Notes under the pieces: model-generated
Told to the model about the DNA's origin: nothing
The model's database searches: none
Seen by the model: the letters and a program-made list of their open reading frames with translations, nothing else
Program-made: the position numbers and the translations under genes
Source: Fimbriimonadales bacterium
GTDB taxonomy: Bacteria > Armatimonadota > Fimbriimonadia > Fimbriimonadales > ATM1
NCBI GenBank assembly: GCA_035559795.1
Contig: DATMAR010000007.1
Location: forward strand, 202,563-266,562
Length of the DNA: 64,000 nt
Direction: 5' to 3'
Shown here: one piece after another, positions 43,441 to 54,418 of the stretch
Position numbering within the stretch: the stretch's first letter is position 1
How the letters are laid out: every line of letters starts with the position of its first letter

Positions 43441-45522
43441 ATGCTCCTAAAACGCGAAGCCGATTTCCGCCTTGCCTCCGAGTTTCGACCGCAAGGCGAC
43501 CAGCCCGAAGCCATCGGGAAATTAGTCGATGGCATCACGTCGGGCTATCGCTTCCAGACGCTCTTAGGAGCGACAGGTACGGGAAAAACCTATACCATGG
43601 CGAGCGTAATCGCCGCTGTAAAGCGACCCGCACTCGTAATCGCGCACAACAAAACTCTCGCCGCACAACTTTGTCAAGAATTCCGCGCTTTTTTCCCGGA
43701 AAACGCTGTTCAATATTTCATTAGTTATTACGATTACTATCAACCCGAAGCATACGTTCCGACAACAGACACTTATATCGAAAAAGATGCGAGCATTAAT
43801 GACGAAATAGACCGATTGCGTCACGCAGCGACGCAGGCTGTTTTGGAACGCAGAGATGTCGTAGTCGTTGCGAGTGTTTCGTGCATTTATGGATTGGGCA
43901 ATCCCGAGGAATATCGTGAGCGCGTGCTCGTTTTCGAAAGAGGACAAACGGTGGGGAGAAACGATGCATTGCGCGCTTTGGTGCAAATGCAGTTCACGAG
44001 AAACGACTTGGTGTTGAATCGCGGGACTTTTCGAGTGCGAGGAGACGTGCTCGAAATTCAACCGAAAGACGAAGAAATCACCACGCGTATCGAATGGTTC
44101 GGAGACGAAATCGAGAGAATTCGACTGATAGACCCATTGACGCAAGAAGTGTTAGACGAACCGGAGCGGGTTACGATATTTCCGGCAACTCACTATGTAA
44201 CGCCATGGAGTCGGTTGGACGAAATTATCGAACAAATTAAAGAGGAACTCGAAGCGAGATGCGCGCATTTTCGCTCTCAAGGGAAACTTCTCGAGGAACA
44301 AAGGCTTCGACAAAGAACGACCTTCGACATCGAAATGATGCGTGAATTCGGCTATTGCAACGGAATCGAAAATTATTCACGCTATTTCGATGGACGCGAG
44401 CCGGGTACCCCCCCTTATACTCTCCTCGATTTCTTGCCTTCCGATACTATTATTTTCATAGACGAAAGCCATCAAACCATTCCGCAACTTCACGGAATGT
44501 ATAACGGAGATATTAGCCGAAAACAAGTTCTCGTAGATTATGGTTTTCGTCTTCCCAGCGCGTTGGATAACCGTCCTTTGAAATGGAACGAGTTTTTACA
44601 AAGAATCGGGCAAGTGGTCTTCGTAAGCGCAACTCCGGGACCCTTCGAACGCGAAGTCAGTGAGCAGATCGTCGAGCAAATCATTCGCCCCACCTTTATT
44701 GTCGACCCAGAAGTTGAGGTTCGACCGACCAAAGGACAAATAGACGATTTGATTAACGAAATCCGTTTGCGAGTAGAACGAGGCGAAAGAACTCTCGTAA
44801 CGACGCTCACGAAGAAAATGGCGGAGGATTTGTGCTCGTATCTCCAGGATATCAATATACGAGTGCAGTATTTACACAGTGAAATTCACTCGCTCGAAAG
44901 ACCGGAGATATTGCGTGATTTACGATTAGGTGTTTATGACGTCGTCGTCGGAGTAAACCTGCTTCGCGAAGGTTTGGATTTGCCGGAAGTTTCGCTCGTC
45001 GCCATTTTAGATGCGGATAAGGAAGGATTCCTGCGCTCAGAAACTTCGTTGATACAAACCATTGGACGCGCGGCGAGAAATGTGCATGGAAAGGTGATTA
45101 TGTATGCAGACACGATAACGGGTTCGATGCGAAGAGCGCTCGATGAAACCGCACGCAGAAGAAAAATTCAAGAGGAATTCAATCGCCGAATGAACATAGC
45201 ACCGAAAACCGTAACGAAAGCGGTGAGGGAAACGGTAAGGAGTTACGACTTTTCGGCAAAAGAAAGTTCGGTTCCTTATGACGGCAAAAAACCGAGAATT
45301 GGAAAAGACGGCTCGATACCTTTAGAAGACGTTCCTTTGGAAATCGCGCGACTCGAACATGAGATGCGAGCACTTGCCAAGGAAATGCGATTCGAAGAAG
45401 CGGCAAAGGTGCGAGACGAAATATTCGAATTGCGCAGAGTGGCAGGCTTAGCCGATGCGGCAAGGTCTTTGATACAAAAGCCGAAACGAGCTAAAGATTT
45501 TAAAACGAAAAAAATTCGATGA
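43441..45522 (+). CDS. uvrB: UvrABC excision nuclease subunit B
   Basis: 693 residues from the ATG at 43441. The longer frame starting inside gpmA adds 31 residues unlike any UvrB. Walker A is [16 protein letters not shown], the beta-hairpin region [25 protein letters not shown], Walker B IIFIDESH, motif [30 protein letters not shown] and motif [13 protein letters not shown]-terminal UVR domain ([26 protein letters not shown]) binds UvrC. It verifies DNA damage in nucleotide excision repair. It overlaps the downstream amidohydrolase start (ATGA). Confidence 0.97.
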   Translation: MLLKREADFRLASEFRPQGDQPEAIGKLVDGITSGYRFQTLLGATGTGKTYTMASVIAAVKRPALVIAHNKTLAAQLCQEFRAFFPENAVQYFISYYDYYQPEAYVPTTDTYIEKDASINDEIDRLRHAATQAVLERRDVVVVASVSCIYGLGNPEEYRERVLVFERGQTVGRNDALRALVQMQFTRNDLVLNRGTFRVRGDVLEIQPKDEEITTRIEWFGDEIERIRLIDPLTQEVLDEPERVTIFPATHYVTPWSRLDEIIEQIKEELEARCAHFRSQGKLLEEQRLRQRTTFDIEMMREFGYCNGIENYSRYFDGREPGTPPYTLLDFLPSDTIIFIDESHQTIPQLHGMYNGDISRKQVLVDYGFRLPSALDNRPLKWNEFLQRIGQVVFVSATPGPFEREVSEQIVEQIIRPTFIVDPEVEVRPTKGQIDDLINEIRLRVERGERTLVTTLTKKMAEDLCSYLQDINIRVQYLHSEIHSLERPEILRDLRLGVYDVVVGVNLLREGLDLPEVSLVAILDADKEGFLRSETSLIQTIGRAARNVHGKVIMYADTITGSMRRALDETARRRKIQEEFNRRMNIAPKTVTKAVRETVRSYDFSAKESSVPYDGKKPRIGKDGSIPLEDVPLEIARLEHEMRALAKEMRFEEAAKVRDEIFELRRVAGLADAARSLIQKPKRAKDFKTKKIR

Positions 45523-47036
45523 GGATTCTTTTTAAAAACGGGAGGTGGGGATTCGATGGGTCTTCTTTATCTTTTCTCGTGGAAAACGGACATGTAGTGT
45601 ATCGAGGCGATGGAATACCTATTACAGAACGAGAAGCGGATAAGTGCATAGATTTAGAGGGGGGGTTCGTTCTTCCTGGTTTCGTGGATTGTCATTGCCA
45701 TATTTTGGCGGCGGGATTGGATTTATCGAGACTAAATCTTTCAGGCACGACGAAGAAAGAAGAAGTTTTCGAGAAACTCTTAGAATGGTCGAAGAAAATA
45801 CGCGATGACGAATGGATTTTAGCGGTGCATTACGATGCGAATCGTTTCGAGGACGGAAAAGATATTACGGCAGAGGAATTAGAAAAAGTTTTACCGGGTC
45901 GAGCCATCGTTCTTCGCCATAGCAGCGGCCATGCGTGCGTCGTGAGCAAGAAAGCATTAGCGCTCGCAGGAATCAAGGACGTGACAGAAAACCCTCCGGG
46001 GGGGACTATCGTGCGAAATGAGAAGGGAGAAGCGACTGGCTTACTCTTGGAAAATGCGATGGGTTTAGTCTATGGAGTCGTTCCGAAGCCCTCCGTTGCA
46101 GAAATGAAAAACGCTATTCGAAAAGCAGTAACGAGCATGCTGAGTTATGGAATTACATGCGCTTCGGATATGACGACAGGCAGCGTGAATATTAGCGATG
46201 AACTCCTGGCATATCAAAATGTTTTGGAAGAATTGCCAGCGCGCGCGCGACTTTATTTGGATTGGGATGTGATTTTCGATGACTTTCAAAGAGAATTCTT
46301 CAACCAGGATCAATTGCGAATCAACGATAAATTGCGAATTAATGGCGTGAAACTTTTTGCCGATGGTGCTATCGGAGCAAGAACGGCAGCTATGTCAGAA
46401 CCTTATACGAACGGAGAAACAGGCTATCTCATTTATGAACAAGAAGAACTGAACGAAAAAGTGCGACGAGCAGACGAAGATGGCTTACAAATCGCAATTC
46501 ATGCCATCGGAGATAGCGCTGTCGACGCCGTATTGAACGCATACGAAAAAACGAAAAATCCTTCCACGCATCGAATCGAACACGCAATGGTTCTTTCGCA
46601 AAAACAAATCGAGAAGATAAAAAAAATGAGAACAAAACTCGCAATGCAGCCGGAATTTTTGCTGCGTTTCAGAAACACCTATTTCAAAGCCTTAGGCGAA
46701 GAACGAGCTTCGAAAATCAAACCCATTCGCTCGCTATTGGAATCTGGCATTTCTGTTGGTTTTTCCAGCGACCGTCCCATTGTCAGCGGAGACCCTTGGT
46801 CGGGAATCGAAGCGGCGACCTCACGAGATGGCTTCGCCCCTGAAGAGAAAATCTCCCTCGAAACAGCGCTCCGAGCCTATACCTCGGGAGGAGCAGAGGT
46901 CAATGGCGAAATGGAATATGGAGGTTTAGAACCGGGGCAATACGCCGATTTCCAAGTTTATGAACGCTCTCCCCTGGAACAACCCGGACAGCCAAAAAGC
47001 GTTTATATATCGGGTGAGCGAATCTACGAAAGATAG
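45519..47036 (+). CDS. Amidohydrolase family 3 protein (YtcJ-like)
   Basis: 505 residues, ATG overlapping the uvrB stop. The metal site starts [15 protein letters not shown] (H-x-H). A later region has [36 protein letters not shown] with His, [10 protein letters not shown] and [23 protein letters not shown] with Asp. These are typical of exoenzyme/imidazolonepropionase-like amidohydrolases that cleave formamide or amide bonds. The true substrate is unknown. Coupling to uvrB is probably for convenience of expression. Confidence 0.9.
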   Translation: MRILFKNGRWGFDGSSLSFLVENGHVVYRGDGIPITEREADKCIDLEGGFVLPGFVDCHCHILAAGLDLSRLNLSGTTKKEEVFEKLLEWSKKIRDDEWILAVHYDANRFEDGKDITAEELEKVLPGRAIVLRHSSGHACVVSKKALALAGIKDVTENPPGGTIVRNEKGEATGLLLENAMGLVYGVVPKPSVAEMKNAIRKAVTSMLSYGITCASDMTTGSVNISDELLAYQNVLEELPARARLYLDWDVIFDDFQREFFNQDQLRINDKLRINGVKLFADGAIGARTAAMSEPYTNGETGYLIYEQEELNEKVRRADEDGLQIAIHAIGDSAVDAVLNAYEKTKNPSTHRIEHAMVLSQKQIEKIKKMRTKLAMQPEFLLRFRNTYFKALGEERASKIKPIRSLLESGISVGFSSDRPIVSGDPWSGIEAATSRDGFAPEEKISLETALRAYTSGGAEVNGEMEYGGLEPGQYADFQVYERSPLEQPGQPKSVYISGERIYER

Positions 47037-47089
47037 GCTCTTTCCCATAAGAGACACTCATTAAATTAGCGAGTAAACTAATAACAAGA

Positions 47090-48490
47090 ATGCCGAAAAC
47101 GTTATTCGAAAAAATCTGGAATGCGCATATCGTTACCGTTTTACCGACCCGAGAGCATTTACTTTACATAGACAGGCATTTGATTCACGAAGTAACTTCT
47201 CCTCAAGCGTTTGACGGATTGCGAGAAAGAGGAATTCGCGTGCGCCGCCCGGATTTGACCTTTGCAACAGTCGACCACAACGTTCCTACCGATGGAAGAA
47301 TTATTCCTGAAGAAACCCTGAGTGGAAAACAACTCATCGCATTAGCGAAGAACTGCGAAGAATTCGGAATACCTTTATTCGGATATCTCACCGAAAAACA
47401 AGGAATCGTCCATATCATCGGGCCTCAATTCGGTCTTACACTGCCAGGTCTCACGATTGTTTGCGGTGATAGTCACACGAGTACACACGGTGCTTTCGGC
47501 GCGTTGGCATTCGGAATCGGCACTACAGAAGTCGAACACGTTTTAGCGACGCAGACGCTTCGAGTGCCTGCGAAACCGAAAACGCTTGCGATCGAAGTAA
47601 ATGGAAAATTGAATCTCGGAGTAACCGCCAAAGATGTCATCTTGGCTATCATTCAAAAACTCGGGGCAGGGGGGGGAACGGGTTATGTCGCCGAATATCG
47701 CGGAGAAACCATTCGCAATTTGCCGATGAGTGGAAGAATGACGATTTGCAACATGAGCATCGAAATGGGAGCAAAAGCCGGAATGATTGCCCCCGATGAA
47801 AAGACCTTCGAATACATCGCTTCGGAAGAACGCACCTATGCGCCGAAAGGTGAAGAACTGGAAAGATGGATGGAAAAATGGAAAATGCTGCCGACCGACG
47901 AGGGCGCGCAATTCGACAAAATCGTCGAACTGGATGCAAATAATTTAGTTCCTAAAGTCTCTTGGGGGACAAACCCTGCAATGACAATAGACATCGATGG
48001 CGTGATTCCCGAACCTAGCACCCCCAGCGAAGAACGCGCTTTGATGTATATGGGATTGAAACCGGGAATACCGATACAAGAATTGGAAGTGCAAAACGTT
48101 TTCATTGGAAGTTGCACGAACAGTCGAATCGAGGATCTTCGCGAAGCGGCGCAAATCGTCAAGGGAAGGAAAGTCGCTTCTGGTGTTCGCGCAATGGTGG
48201 TTCCAGGCAGCGAAGCCGTTCGCAAACAAGCGGAAAGAGAGGGCATTGCCCAAATATTTCGAGATGCCGGTTTCGAATGGCATCATTCGGGATGCAGTAT
48301 GTGTTTAGGCATGAACGGCGATATCGTTCGCCCACAGCATCGCTGTGCCAGCACGAGCAATCGTCCTTACGAAGGTCGTCAAGGACCCGGTTCACGCACG
48401 CATTTGATGTCGCCGATTACCGCGGCAGCAACCGCCATCACAGGAAAAATCACAGACCCGAGAAAATTTTTAGAAGAGGCAGCAGCATAA
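47090..48490 (+). CDS. leuC: 3-isopropylmalate dehydratase large subunit
   Basis: 466 residues. The aconitase fold shows [62 protein letters not shown] with the first Fe-S Cys, [15 protein letters not shown] and [11 protein letters not shown] with the other Cys pair. LeuC with LeuD isomerises 2- to 3-isopropylmalate in leucine synthesis. leuD is not next to it. Glycosyltransferase genes follow directly. A eight-G run encodes GGG in [11 protein letters not shown]. Confidence 0.96.
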   Translation: MPKTLFEKIWNAHIVTVLPTREHLLYIDRHLIHEVTSPQAFDGLRERGIRVRRPDLTFATVDHNVPTDGRIIPEETLSGKQLIALAKNCEEFGIPLFGYLTEKQGIVHIIGPQFGLTLPGLTIVCGDSHTSTHGAFGALAFGIGTTEVEHVLATQTLRVPAKPKTLAIEVNGKLNLGVTAKDVILAIIQKLGAGGGTGYVAEYRGETIRNLPMSGRMTICNMSIEMGAKAGMIAPDEKTFEYIASEERTYAPKGEELERWMEKWKMLPTDEGAQFDKIVELDANNLVPKVSWGTNPAMTIDIDGVIPEPSTPSEERALMYMGLKPGIPIQELEVQNVFIGSCTNSRIEDLREAAQIVKGRKVASGVRAMVVPGSEAVRKQAEREGIAQIFRDAGFEWHHSGCSMCLGMNGDIVRPQHRCASTSNRPYEGRQGPGSRTHLMSPITAAATAITGKITDPRKFLEEAAA

Positions 48491-48500
48491 GCCTTCTTTC

Positions 48501-49736
48501 ATGAAAATTCTACACGTCAATAAGTTCCTCTATCGAAGAGGCGGCGCAGAGGCGTATATGGACGATGTCGCATCTCTGCAAAAGCAGGGGGGGCATGAAG
48601 TGGAATTTTTCGGAATGCAGCATCCGCAAAACGAACCTCGCACGTATGAAAAGCTTTTTCCGTCCTACATCGAATTCAATCCGCTTCCTCATTCACCGCT
48701 TGCAAAAATAAAAGCGTTTGGAAGGATGTTCTGGTCACGCTCTGCGGCGAAAGGAATGGAAAAAGTGATTGAAGATTTCAAACCGGATATCGTCCATTTG
48801 CATAATATCTATCACCAACTTTCCCCGTCGATACTGAAACCGATTGCGGCAAAGAAAATTCCGGCAGTGATGACGCTTCACGATTACAAATTAGCATGCC
48901 CCACCTATCAGTTTTTCACGCACGGTAAGGTTTGCGAAGCATGCATGGGACGCAAATTTTATTGGGCGACACTGAAACGGTGCAAGGATGGTTCTTTTTT
49001 CAGCAGCGCAGCAGCAATGTTGGAATTGAGTTTTCACACTTTCTTCGGCGCCTATCAACCGATAAAATTATTTCTCTGCCCGAGTCACTTTTTGGCATCG
49101 AAGATGAAGGAAGCACGAGTTTTTCCGGATAGGCTGCGTGTTTTGAACAATTTCGTAGATGCAAGAGAAATCCGCCCCAAAGAAATACCGGGGGGGAACG
49201 TAATCTATGCTGGGCGTTTGTCTTATGAAAAGGGGATCGATACGCTCATCGAAGCGTTTGCCACGATAAACGAAAATATACAATTGGAAATCGCAGGAGA
49301 TGGCCCAGAAAGAGAACGGCTCGAGCGACTCGCTCAGGCGAAAGCGCCTGGCAGAATAATTTTTCATGGAAGATTAGGAAAATCAGAACTTCTGGATTTC
49401 GTTCGCAACGCCCTCGTGGCAGTTTTGCCCGCACGATGGCAGGAAAATCAGCCGATTTCCGTGTTGGAAGCCTTCGCATGCGGCGTTCCTGTAATCAGCA
49501 GTAATTTGGGGGGGCTGCCGGAATTAGTGGAATCGGGCGTTACGGGGGAAACCGTCCCTGCGAACAATCCCGAGGCTTTGGCGGAAGCAATCCGAAAAAT
49601 TATCCATAATCCGAATACGGCTTTCGAAATGGGAAAAAGAGCGAGAGAAAGAGTTCTGCAAGAATTTTCTCCAGAAGTCCATCTGAAAAAATTACACGCC
49701 TTTTACGACGAAGCAATGAGGTGCGCACATTCATGA
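48501..49736 (+). CDS. Glycosyltransferase family 4 protein (1)
   Basis: 411 residues, GT-B fold. The N-terminus is KILHVNKFLYRRGGAEAYMDDVASLQKQGGHEV. Then HLHNIYHQLSPSIL, VMTLHDYKLACPTYQFF and a small cysteine set (GKVCEACMGRKFYWATLKRC). The C-terminal GT1/GT4 domain has YAGRLSYEKGIDTLIEAFATI, IAGDGPERERLE and the E-x7-E nucleotide-sugar site ISVLEAFACGVPVISSNLGGLPELVE. It transfers a sugar from a nucleotide donor to a lipid or polysaccharide acceptor. The CxxC(x10)C insertion recalls MtfA-like transferases. It overlaps the second GT4 gene by four bases. Confidence 0.9.
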   Translation: MKILHVNKFLYRRGGAEAYMDDVASLQKQGGHEVEFFGMQHPQNEPRTYEKLFPSYIEFNPLPHSPLAKIKAFGRMFWSRSAAKGMEKVIEDFKPDIVHLHNIYHQLSPSILKPIAAKKIPAVMTLHDYKLACPTYQFFTHGKVCEACMGRKFYWATLKRCKDGSFFSSAAAMLELSFHTFFGAYQPIKLFLCPSHFLASKMKEARVFPDRLRVLNNFVDAREIRPKEIPGGNVIYAGRLSYEKGIDTLIEAFATINENIQLEIAGDGPERERLERLAQAKAPGRIIFHGRLGKSELLDFVRNALVAVLPARWQENQPISVLEAFACGVPVISSNLGGLPELVESGVTGETVPANNPEALAEAIRKIIHNPNTAFEMGKRARERVLQEFSPEVHLKKLHAFYDEAMRCAHS

Positions 49737-50884
49737 TGCGCCGCCCATTGAAAATAGGAATCATCGGCTCGAGAGGAGTTCCTGCAACTTTCGGGGGGGT
49801 CGAACGACATGTCGAAGAAGTCGGCGCAAGGCTCGCGGAACGAGGTCACACCGTAGTCGTATTTTGTCGCTCGAATTACGTGGAAAAGGGGTTGAAGGAA
49901 TACAGGGGAATGAAACTGTGCCGCTTGCCCACCGTCGGAACAAAACGCTTGGATGCTCTCGTTCACAGCGGAATCTCGACGTTCGCGGCAATCTTTCAAC
50001 GTGGATACGACATTCTGCATTATCATGCTATAGGTCCTTCGATATGGACTCCGTTCCCGAAAGTTCTAAGCCGCGCCGGTATAGTGCAAACGATTCACGG
50101 TCTCGACCATTTGCGAGCGAAGTGGAACCGATTCGAAAAGACTGCATTGAAATTTTCGGCTTGGGTCAGTGCGAAAGTCGTGGATGAAATCGTTACCGTC
50201 GCGCAATACCTCGCTGACCATTACGAAAAAACATATCAACGAAAAGCGGTTTACATCCCCAATGGAATCAACCCTCGACCTCGTTTACAGCCGAAAGAAA
50301 TTGCGGAACGCTATGGGCTAAAAGGAAAAGATTACATTTTGTTCGTAGGAAGATTAGTTCCGGAAAAAGCTCCGGATTTGCTCGTTCGCGCTTTTCGTCA
50401 TTTAGACGGAGATTTGCGCTTGGTCATTGCGGGGGGGTCGAGTTTTACCGATGACTACGTAAAAAATCTTCACGAACTTGCATCGAAAGACTCGCGAGTA
50501 ATCATGGCAGGTTATGTCTATGGAGATTTGTTGGACGAACTCTATACGAACGCGGCGTTTTTCGTTTTGCCTTCGAGTCTAGAGGGTCTTCCGATTACTT
50601 TATTAGAAGCAGCATCCTACGGCGTGCCGATTATTGCGAGCGACATCGAGCCGCATGAAGAAGTATTGAAAACTTCTGCACCGGGAAGACGTCTCGTGAA
50701 AACAGGAAGTGAAGAGTCTTTGCTTACGACGATGCAAGCGGCGATTTGCAATTTAGCAGAGGAACAACGGGGCGCAGAATTGTTGCGGAAAGAAATTCTC
50801 GATCATTATTCGTGGGACAAAACGGTAGACGCCTTGGAAAATTGTTATTATGAACTTCTTGCAAAAAAGAAAAGGATGCGATAG
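49733..50884 (+). CDS. Glycosyltransferase family 4 protein (2)
   Basis: 383 residues from ATG 49733. A GTG slightly upstream is the alternative start. The N-terminus KIGIIGSRGVPATFGGVERHVEEVGARLAERGH is typical of the rhamnosyl/GT4 group with the DUF1972-like start. Then HYHAIGPSIWTP, VVQTIHGLDH, FVGRLVPEKAPDLLVRAFRHL, IAGGSS and the site LEGLPITLLEAASYGVPIIASDIEPHEEV. Both GTs probably build surface polysaccharide. No flippase or polymerase gene is visible here. Confidence 0.9.
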   Translation: MMRRPLKIGIIGSRGVPATFGGVERHVEEVGARLAERGHTVVVFCRSNYVEKGLKEYRGMKLCRLPTVGTKRLDALVHSGISTFAAIFQRGYDILHYHAIGPSIWTPFPKVLSRAGIVQTIHGLDHLRAKWNRFEKTALKFSAWVSAKVVDEIVTVAQYLADHYEKTYQRKAVYIPNGINPRPRLQPKEIAERYGLKGKDYILFVGRLVPEKAPDLLVRAFRHLDGDLRLVIAGGSSFTDDYVKNLHELASKDSRVIMAGYVYGDLLDELYTNAAFFVLPSSLEGLPITLLEAASYGVPIIASDIEPHEEVLKTSAPGRRLVKTGSEESLLTTMQAAICNLAEEQRGAELLRKEILDHYSWDKTVDALENCYYELLAKKKRMR

Positions 50885-50939
50885 TTATACAATCGCTTCG
50901 TTTTTGCAGACGCCTGTCAAAACATAAAAAGCGACAACT

Positions 50940-51275
50940 TTAACCGGGAGGCCAGGACATCGGACGACCGCCTAAAACATGAACATGCAAATGAAATATC
51001 GTCTGACCTGCATCTCTGCCAGTGTTTATCACTAAACGATATCCATTGCGTTCCAATCCCTCGATGCGAGCGACCTCTGCGCATGCAAGCATAAGCGACT
51101 GCAAATCGTTGTCTTCATTCACTGCATGCATCCCCTCTACATGCTTTTTCGGCACGACAATGACATGAACTGGCGCTTGAGGATTGATATCCCGAAAAGC
51201 ATAAACTGATTCGTTCTCGAAAACTTTCGACGAAGGAACATCCCCTTCGATAATTTTGCAAAACAGACAGTCCAT
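50940..51275 (-). CDS. HIT family nucleotide-binding protein
   Basis: 111 residues. It starts MDCLFCKIIEGDVPSSKVFE, and the catalytic histidine triad is HLHVHVLGGRPM. AGGAGG precedes the ATG. Bacterial HinT-like proteins hydrolyse AMP-lysine or adenosine phosphoramidates. It lies 15 bases downstream of mtaB on the same strand. Confidence 0.94.
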   Translation of the reverse strand: MDCLFCKIIEGDVPSSKVFENESVYAFRDINPQAPVHVIVVPKKHVEGMHAVNEDNDLQSLMLACAEVARIEGLERNGYRLVINTGRDAGQTIFHLHVHVLGGRPMSWPPG

Positions 51276-51290
51276 ATCAAAAAAATCCTC

Positions 51291-52631
51291 CTATCGAAAC
51301 TCATCGTTCATAGTAGCGAGTGGGAAAAGATTGCGGCGAGGCGCACTCGCTTCGACCAGTTCTCCCAACGCTCCCGAACCGTTCCGTGAAGTAAGACGAA
51401 CGCGTGCAAACGTTCCCGTCAACGACGTCGAACCTGCGAACTCGACCTCGATATAGTTTCGAGTCAGCCCATGCAAAAGTCCTTCGGGTTTCGCCTTGCC
51501 TTCGACAAGAACATCGACTTCTCGTCCTAAATATCGCTCTACGAATTCAGACGCGGTTTGATGAGAGAGTTCCATCACTCTTTTACTGCGTTCCATCTTT
51601 ACTTCCGGAGAAATCGGATCATTATAAACATCTGCAGGTGTTCCAGGACGCGGACTAAAACGAAATACATGCACCCGCATATATCGGACTGTCTCACATA
51701 CCTTGAGGGTTCCCTCGAAGTCCTCTTCGCTTTCTGTCGGAAACCCAACCATGATATCTGTCGAAATCGCCAAATCCTGAATCTCGGAATATAACTTCTT
51801 GCAAAGTTCTAAATAGTATTCTTGTGTATAAGGACGATTCATTTCACGAAGCAATTTCGTGCTCCCTGATTGTAAAGGAATATGCAAATGAGGAACGACT
51901 TTCGTTCCCGGTGTTTTCATGATGTTGATTAAACGTTCGCTAACTTGCGTGGTCTCGATGCTCGAAATTCGAATTTGCGCAACCTCATCTAAATCCTGCA
52001 ACATTTCGAGGAGGTCTTCGAAATTCGGTCCACCGCTCCCTGTTTCCGGACCATATGAACCGATGAGTACACCGGTTAACACGATTTCTTTGAAACCTCT
52101 TCGCCCGTAATCACGTGCCTCTTCCAATATCTCTCGATAGGGACGACTCGCCATCACCGGACGCGTGTAAGGAATACTGCAATAACTACAATACACACTG
52201 CATCCATCTTGAATTTTTATAGTTGCACGTACTCGCCCCCCGAACGGTCGTGCTTTGGTTTGTGTATTCGTAGACGCAGGTTTATATTCAGGAAACTGTT
52301 CGAAAAAGATTTTCGCAGTGTCTAATTTTTGGGGATTAGGCACGAGAATATGAGCCGCATCGAAAAATTGTTTTTTGTTGAGCGCCATTTGCGCAGCGCA
52401 ACCCGTTACAATCACTTTTGCATTCGGGTTTTGTCTTGCGGCTCTCCTCACGGTTTGTCTGCTCTTGCTCTCTGCCTGCCCGGTCACGCTGCATGTATTG
52501 ATAACATACACATCCGCCACTTCCGTGAACGGCACGACGGTATACCCAACCCTTTCGAAAGAGTCTAAAATTCGCTGGGTCTCGTATTGATTAACTTTAC
52601 AGCCCAAAGTTGTAAAAGCCACTGTAGGCAT
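51291..52631 (-). CDS. mtaB: tRNA N6-threonylcarbamoyladenosine-37 C2-methylthiotransferase
   Basis: 446 residues. The MiaB/MtaB family N-terminal cluster domain starts VAFTTLGCKVNQYETQ (TLGCKVNQ separates MtaB from MiaB and RimO). The radical SAM motif is CSVYCSYCSIPYTRP. A TRAM domain lies at the C-terminus (~385-446). It adds a methylthio group to t6A37 of tRNAs reading ANN codons. TAAGAT lies upstream. It heads a small operon with the HIT gene. Confidence 0.94.
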   Translation of the reverse strand: MPTVAFTTLGCKVNQYETQRILDSFERVGYTVVPFTEVADVYVINTCSVTGQAESKSRQTVRRAARQNPNAKVIVTGCAAQMALNKKQFFDAAHILVPNPQKLDTAKIFFEQFPEYKPASTNTQTKARPFGGRVRATIKIQDGCSVYCSYCSIPYTRPVMASRPYREILEEARDYGRRGFKEIVLTGVLIGSYGPETGSGGPNFEDLLEMLQDLDEVAQIRISSIETTQVSERLINIMKTPGTKVVPHLHIPLQSGSTKLLREMNRPYTQEYYLELCKKLYSEIQDLAISTDIMVGFPTESEEDFEGTLKVCETVRYMRVHVFRFSPRPGTPADVYNDPISPEVKMERSKRVMELSHQTASEFVERYLGREVDVLVEGKAKPEGLLHGLTRNYIEVEFAGSTSLTGTFARVRLTSRNGSGALGELVEASAPRRNLFPLATMNDEFR

Positions 52632-52659
52632 GTGCGAAAAACCATCTTACCGCAAGAGG

Positions 52660-54411
52660 CTATAAGATTTTAGCGTCACCTGGGATATTTTGTTGATTGC
52701 TATGGATCGGTAATAAAATGACGAATCGCGCTCCTTTTCCTACTTCGCCGCATTCATAAATTCTTCCCCTGTGCGCATCTATGATTCCTTTAACGATAGA
52801 AAGCCCTAATCCCATTCCCCGCACGCGTGTCGTCTGATAGGGGTCGAAGATTCGCGCCTTCAGTTCGTTAGGAATTCCAGGCCCTTCGTCCTCTACGACG
52901 ATTTTCGAATAATTTCCCACAGGTCTTGCAAAGCCTGCTTCTAAAAAATCTTTTTCTGAAGCGATACCTGTCGTTATGGTGATGCGACCTTTTTCCATAA
53001 AATGCGTCGCGTTTTCTACGAGTTCCGAAATTGCTCTCTCGATTTTTTGCGCATCGAATTCGAATTCAGGAATACTTTCGTCCAAATTCAAAACCAGTTC
53101 GATAGGAGAATCGGGCGGCAAGATTCCTCTGGTTGCAGTGCGAATCACTTCGTTGATATTTCCTAAAGTAGGATTCAATTTCGTCGCTGTAACGAAATCA
53201 CGGAAATCCTGCAGCATTTCTTCAAGTTTTTTGACACTGTTTTGCAAATCGCTCAATGTCTTTAAACCTTTTTCGCGAGGTATCGGATCTTGACTTAAGA
53301 TAAAACGAAGTTCGTTCAAATCACCCATCATCGCAAAAATACGGTTTCCTATCATGTGTGCGCTTCGAGCGCTCAATTCTCCCCATGCCGCCATCCTCTC
53401 TGCGTTCACCAATTTTTCGACACTGCGTATTTTTTCTAACCCTGCCCCCAACTGCTCTGCGATTGCTTGCAAAAGATTCGTATCATCTTCCGTAAAGCGC
53501 ACATCGATAAAAGGATTTTCTGGTTTTCTTCTAATTGCGCGAATGCATCCAAGACAACGGTTTCCTGTAAGTATCGGTACAGCGAGAAACGAAGCAATCT
53601 CCTCGACGGGAAATTCTAAATAACGACCGCGCCACCGAGGGTCTTTTGTCGGGTCATCCAAAAGTATAGGCTGACCGAATTGGCAGACCCATCCCGTGCA
53701 TCCCTCTCCCGGTAAATAGTGCGCATCTTTGCTAAGCGTAGAAGAACCGACTGTATCGCGCAACACGAACGCTTGCCGTTGTTCATCCCATAAAAAGATA
53801 GAGTACGCCGTAACGCGCATCACTTTTTGCGTGATAATAGTTACTTTCTGTAAAAGTTCTTCCTCCGTTTGTGCCCTATCCAAAGCGACACTGACTTGCA
53901 AAAGCGCTTGCTCGCGAATCCGCGCATCCTCTCTATCCATGAGTAAGCCCGCAAACATTGCCAAAAGTTCTAAATGCGCTTTCTCTGTTGCACCGAATTT
54001 GTCTAATTCGTCCGACTCGACATTGAGCACGCCTCGCACTCGGCGATGCCGGTCGAAGATGGGGGCAGCCAATTCACTTCGACTACTTTCGATCACTTTG
54101 CGATAGCGCTTTTCCGCACGAACATCCGGGGCGATAAAGGTTTTTCCGGTTGCCGCCACGTAAGCGGTGATTCCTTGATGCTCTTCTACACCGATATCGA
54201 TTCGCTCCCCCAGCATCTCTGGATTCCAATCTGCGCCTGAACCTGCCCGTAACGCCATAAAGCCGAGGTTTTCACTGAATTCTGCAATCATCGCGTTTTT
54301 CGCCCCTGTCATTATCTGAGCAATTTCGCAAAGACGATAAAGGACAGGTCCTGCATCCTTCGAGAAGAGAACCAAACCGGTCAATTCTTTCAGTTCCTCG
54401 ATATACGGCAC
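52660..54411 (-). CDS. Soluble sensor histidine kinase with two GAF domains
   Basis: 583 residues from a GTG. GAF1 is ~20-160, and GAF2 ~175-330 (PGEGCTGWVCQFGQPILLDDPTKDPRWRG). A dimerisation helix (GELSARSAHMIGNRIFAMMGDLNELRF) has H in AHMIGN, a variant H-box. The HATPase domain shows ISELVENATHFM (N), VEDEGPGIPNELKARIFDPYQTTRVRGMGLGLSIVKGI (G1, F, G2). There is no membrane helix, so it senses a cytoplasmic signal such as a small molecule or redox state. No response regulator is adjacent. A TATAAT is seven bases upstream of the GTG. Confidence 0.9.
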   Translation of the reverse strand: MPYIEELKELTGLVLFSKDAGPVLYRLCEIAQIMTGAKNAMIAEFSENLGFMALRAGSGADWNPEMLGERIDIGVEEHQGITAYVAATGKTFIAPDVRAEKRYRKVIESSRSELAAPIFDRHRRVRGVLNVESDELDKFGATEKAHLELLAMFAGLLMDREDARIREQALLQVSVALDRAQTEEELLQKVTIITQKVMRVTAYSIFLWDEQRQAFVLRDTVGSSTLSKDAHYLPGEGCTGWVCQFGQPILLDDPTKDPRWRGRYLEFPVEEIASFLAVPILTGNRCLGCIRAIRRKPENPFIDVRFTEDDTNLLQAIAEQLGAGLEKIRSVEKLVNAERMAAWGELSARSAHMIGNRIFAMMGDLNELRFILSQDPIPREKGLKTLSDLQNSVKKLEEMLQDFRDFVTATKLNPTLGNINEVIRTATRGILPPDSPIELVLNLDESIPEFEFDAQKIERAISELVENATHFMEKGRITITTGIASEKDFLEAGFARPVGNYSKIVVEDEGPGIPNELKARIFDPYQTTRVRGMGLGLSIVKGIIDAHRGRIYECGEVGKGARFVILLPIHSNQQNIPGDAKIL

Positions 54412-54418
54412 CTCTAAG

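Noticed and set aside
49721..49732. GTG as start of the second glycosyltransferase
   Set aside because: Possible, but ATG 49733 follows GAGGTG at better spacing and the family start KIGIIGSRGVPATFGG needs only a short lead.
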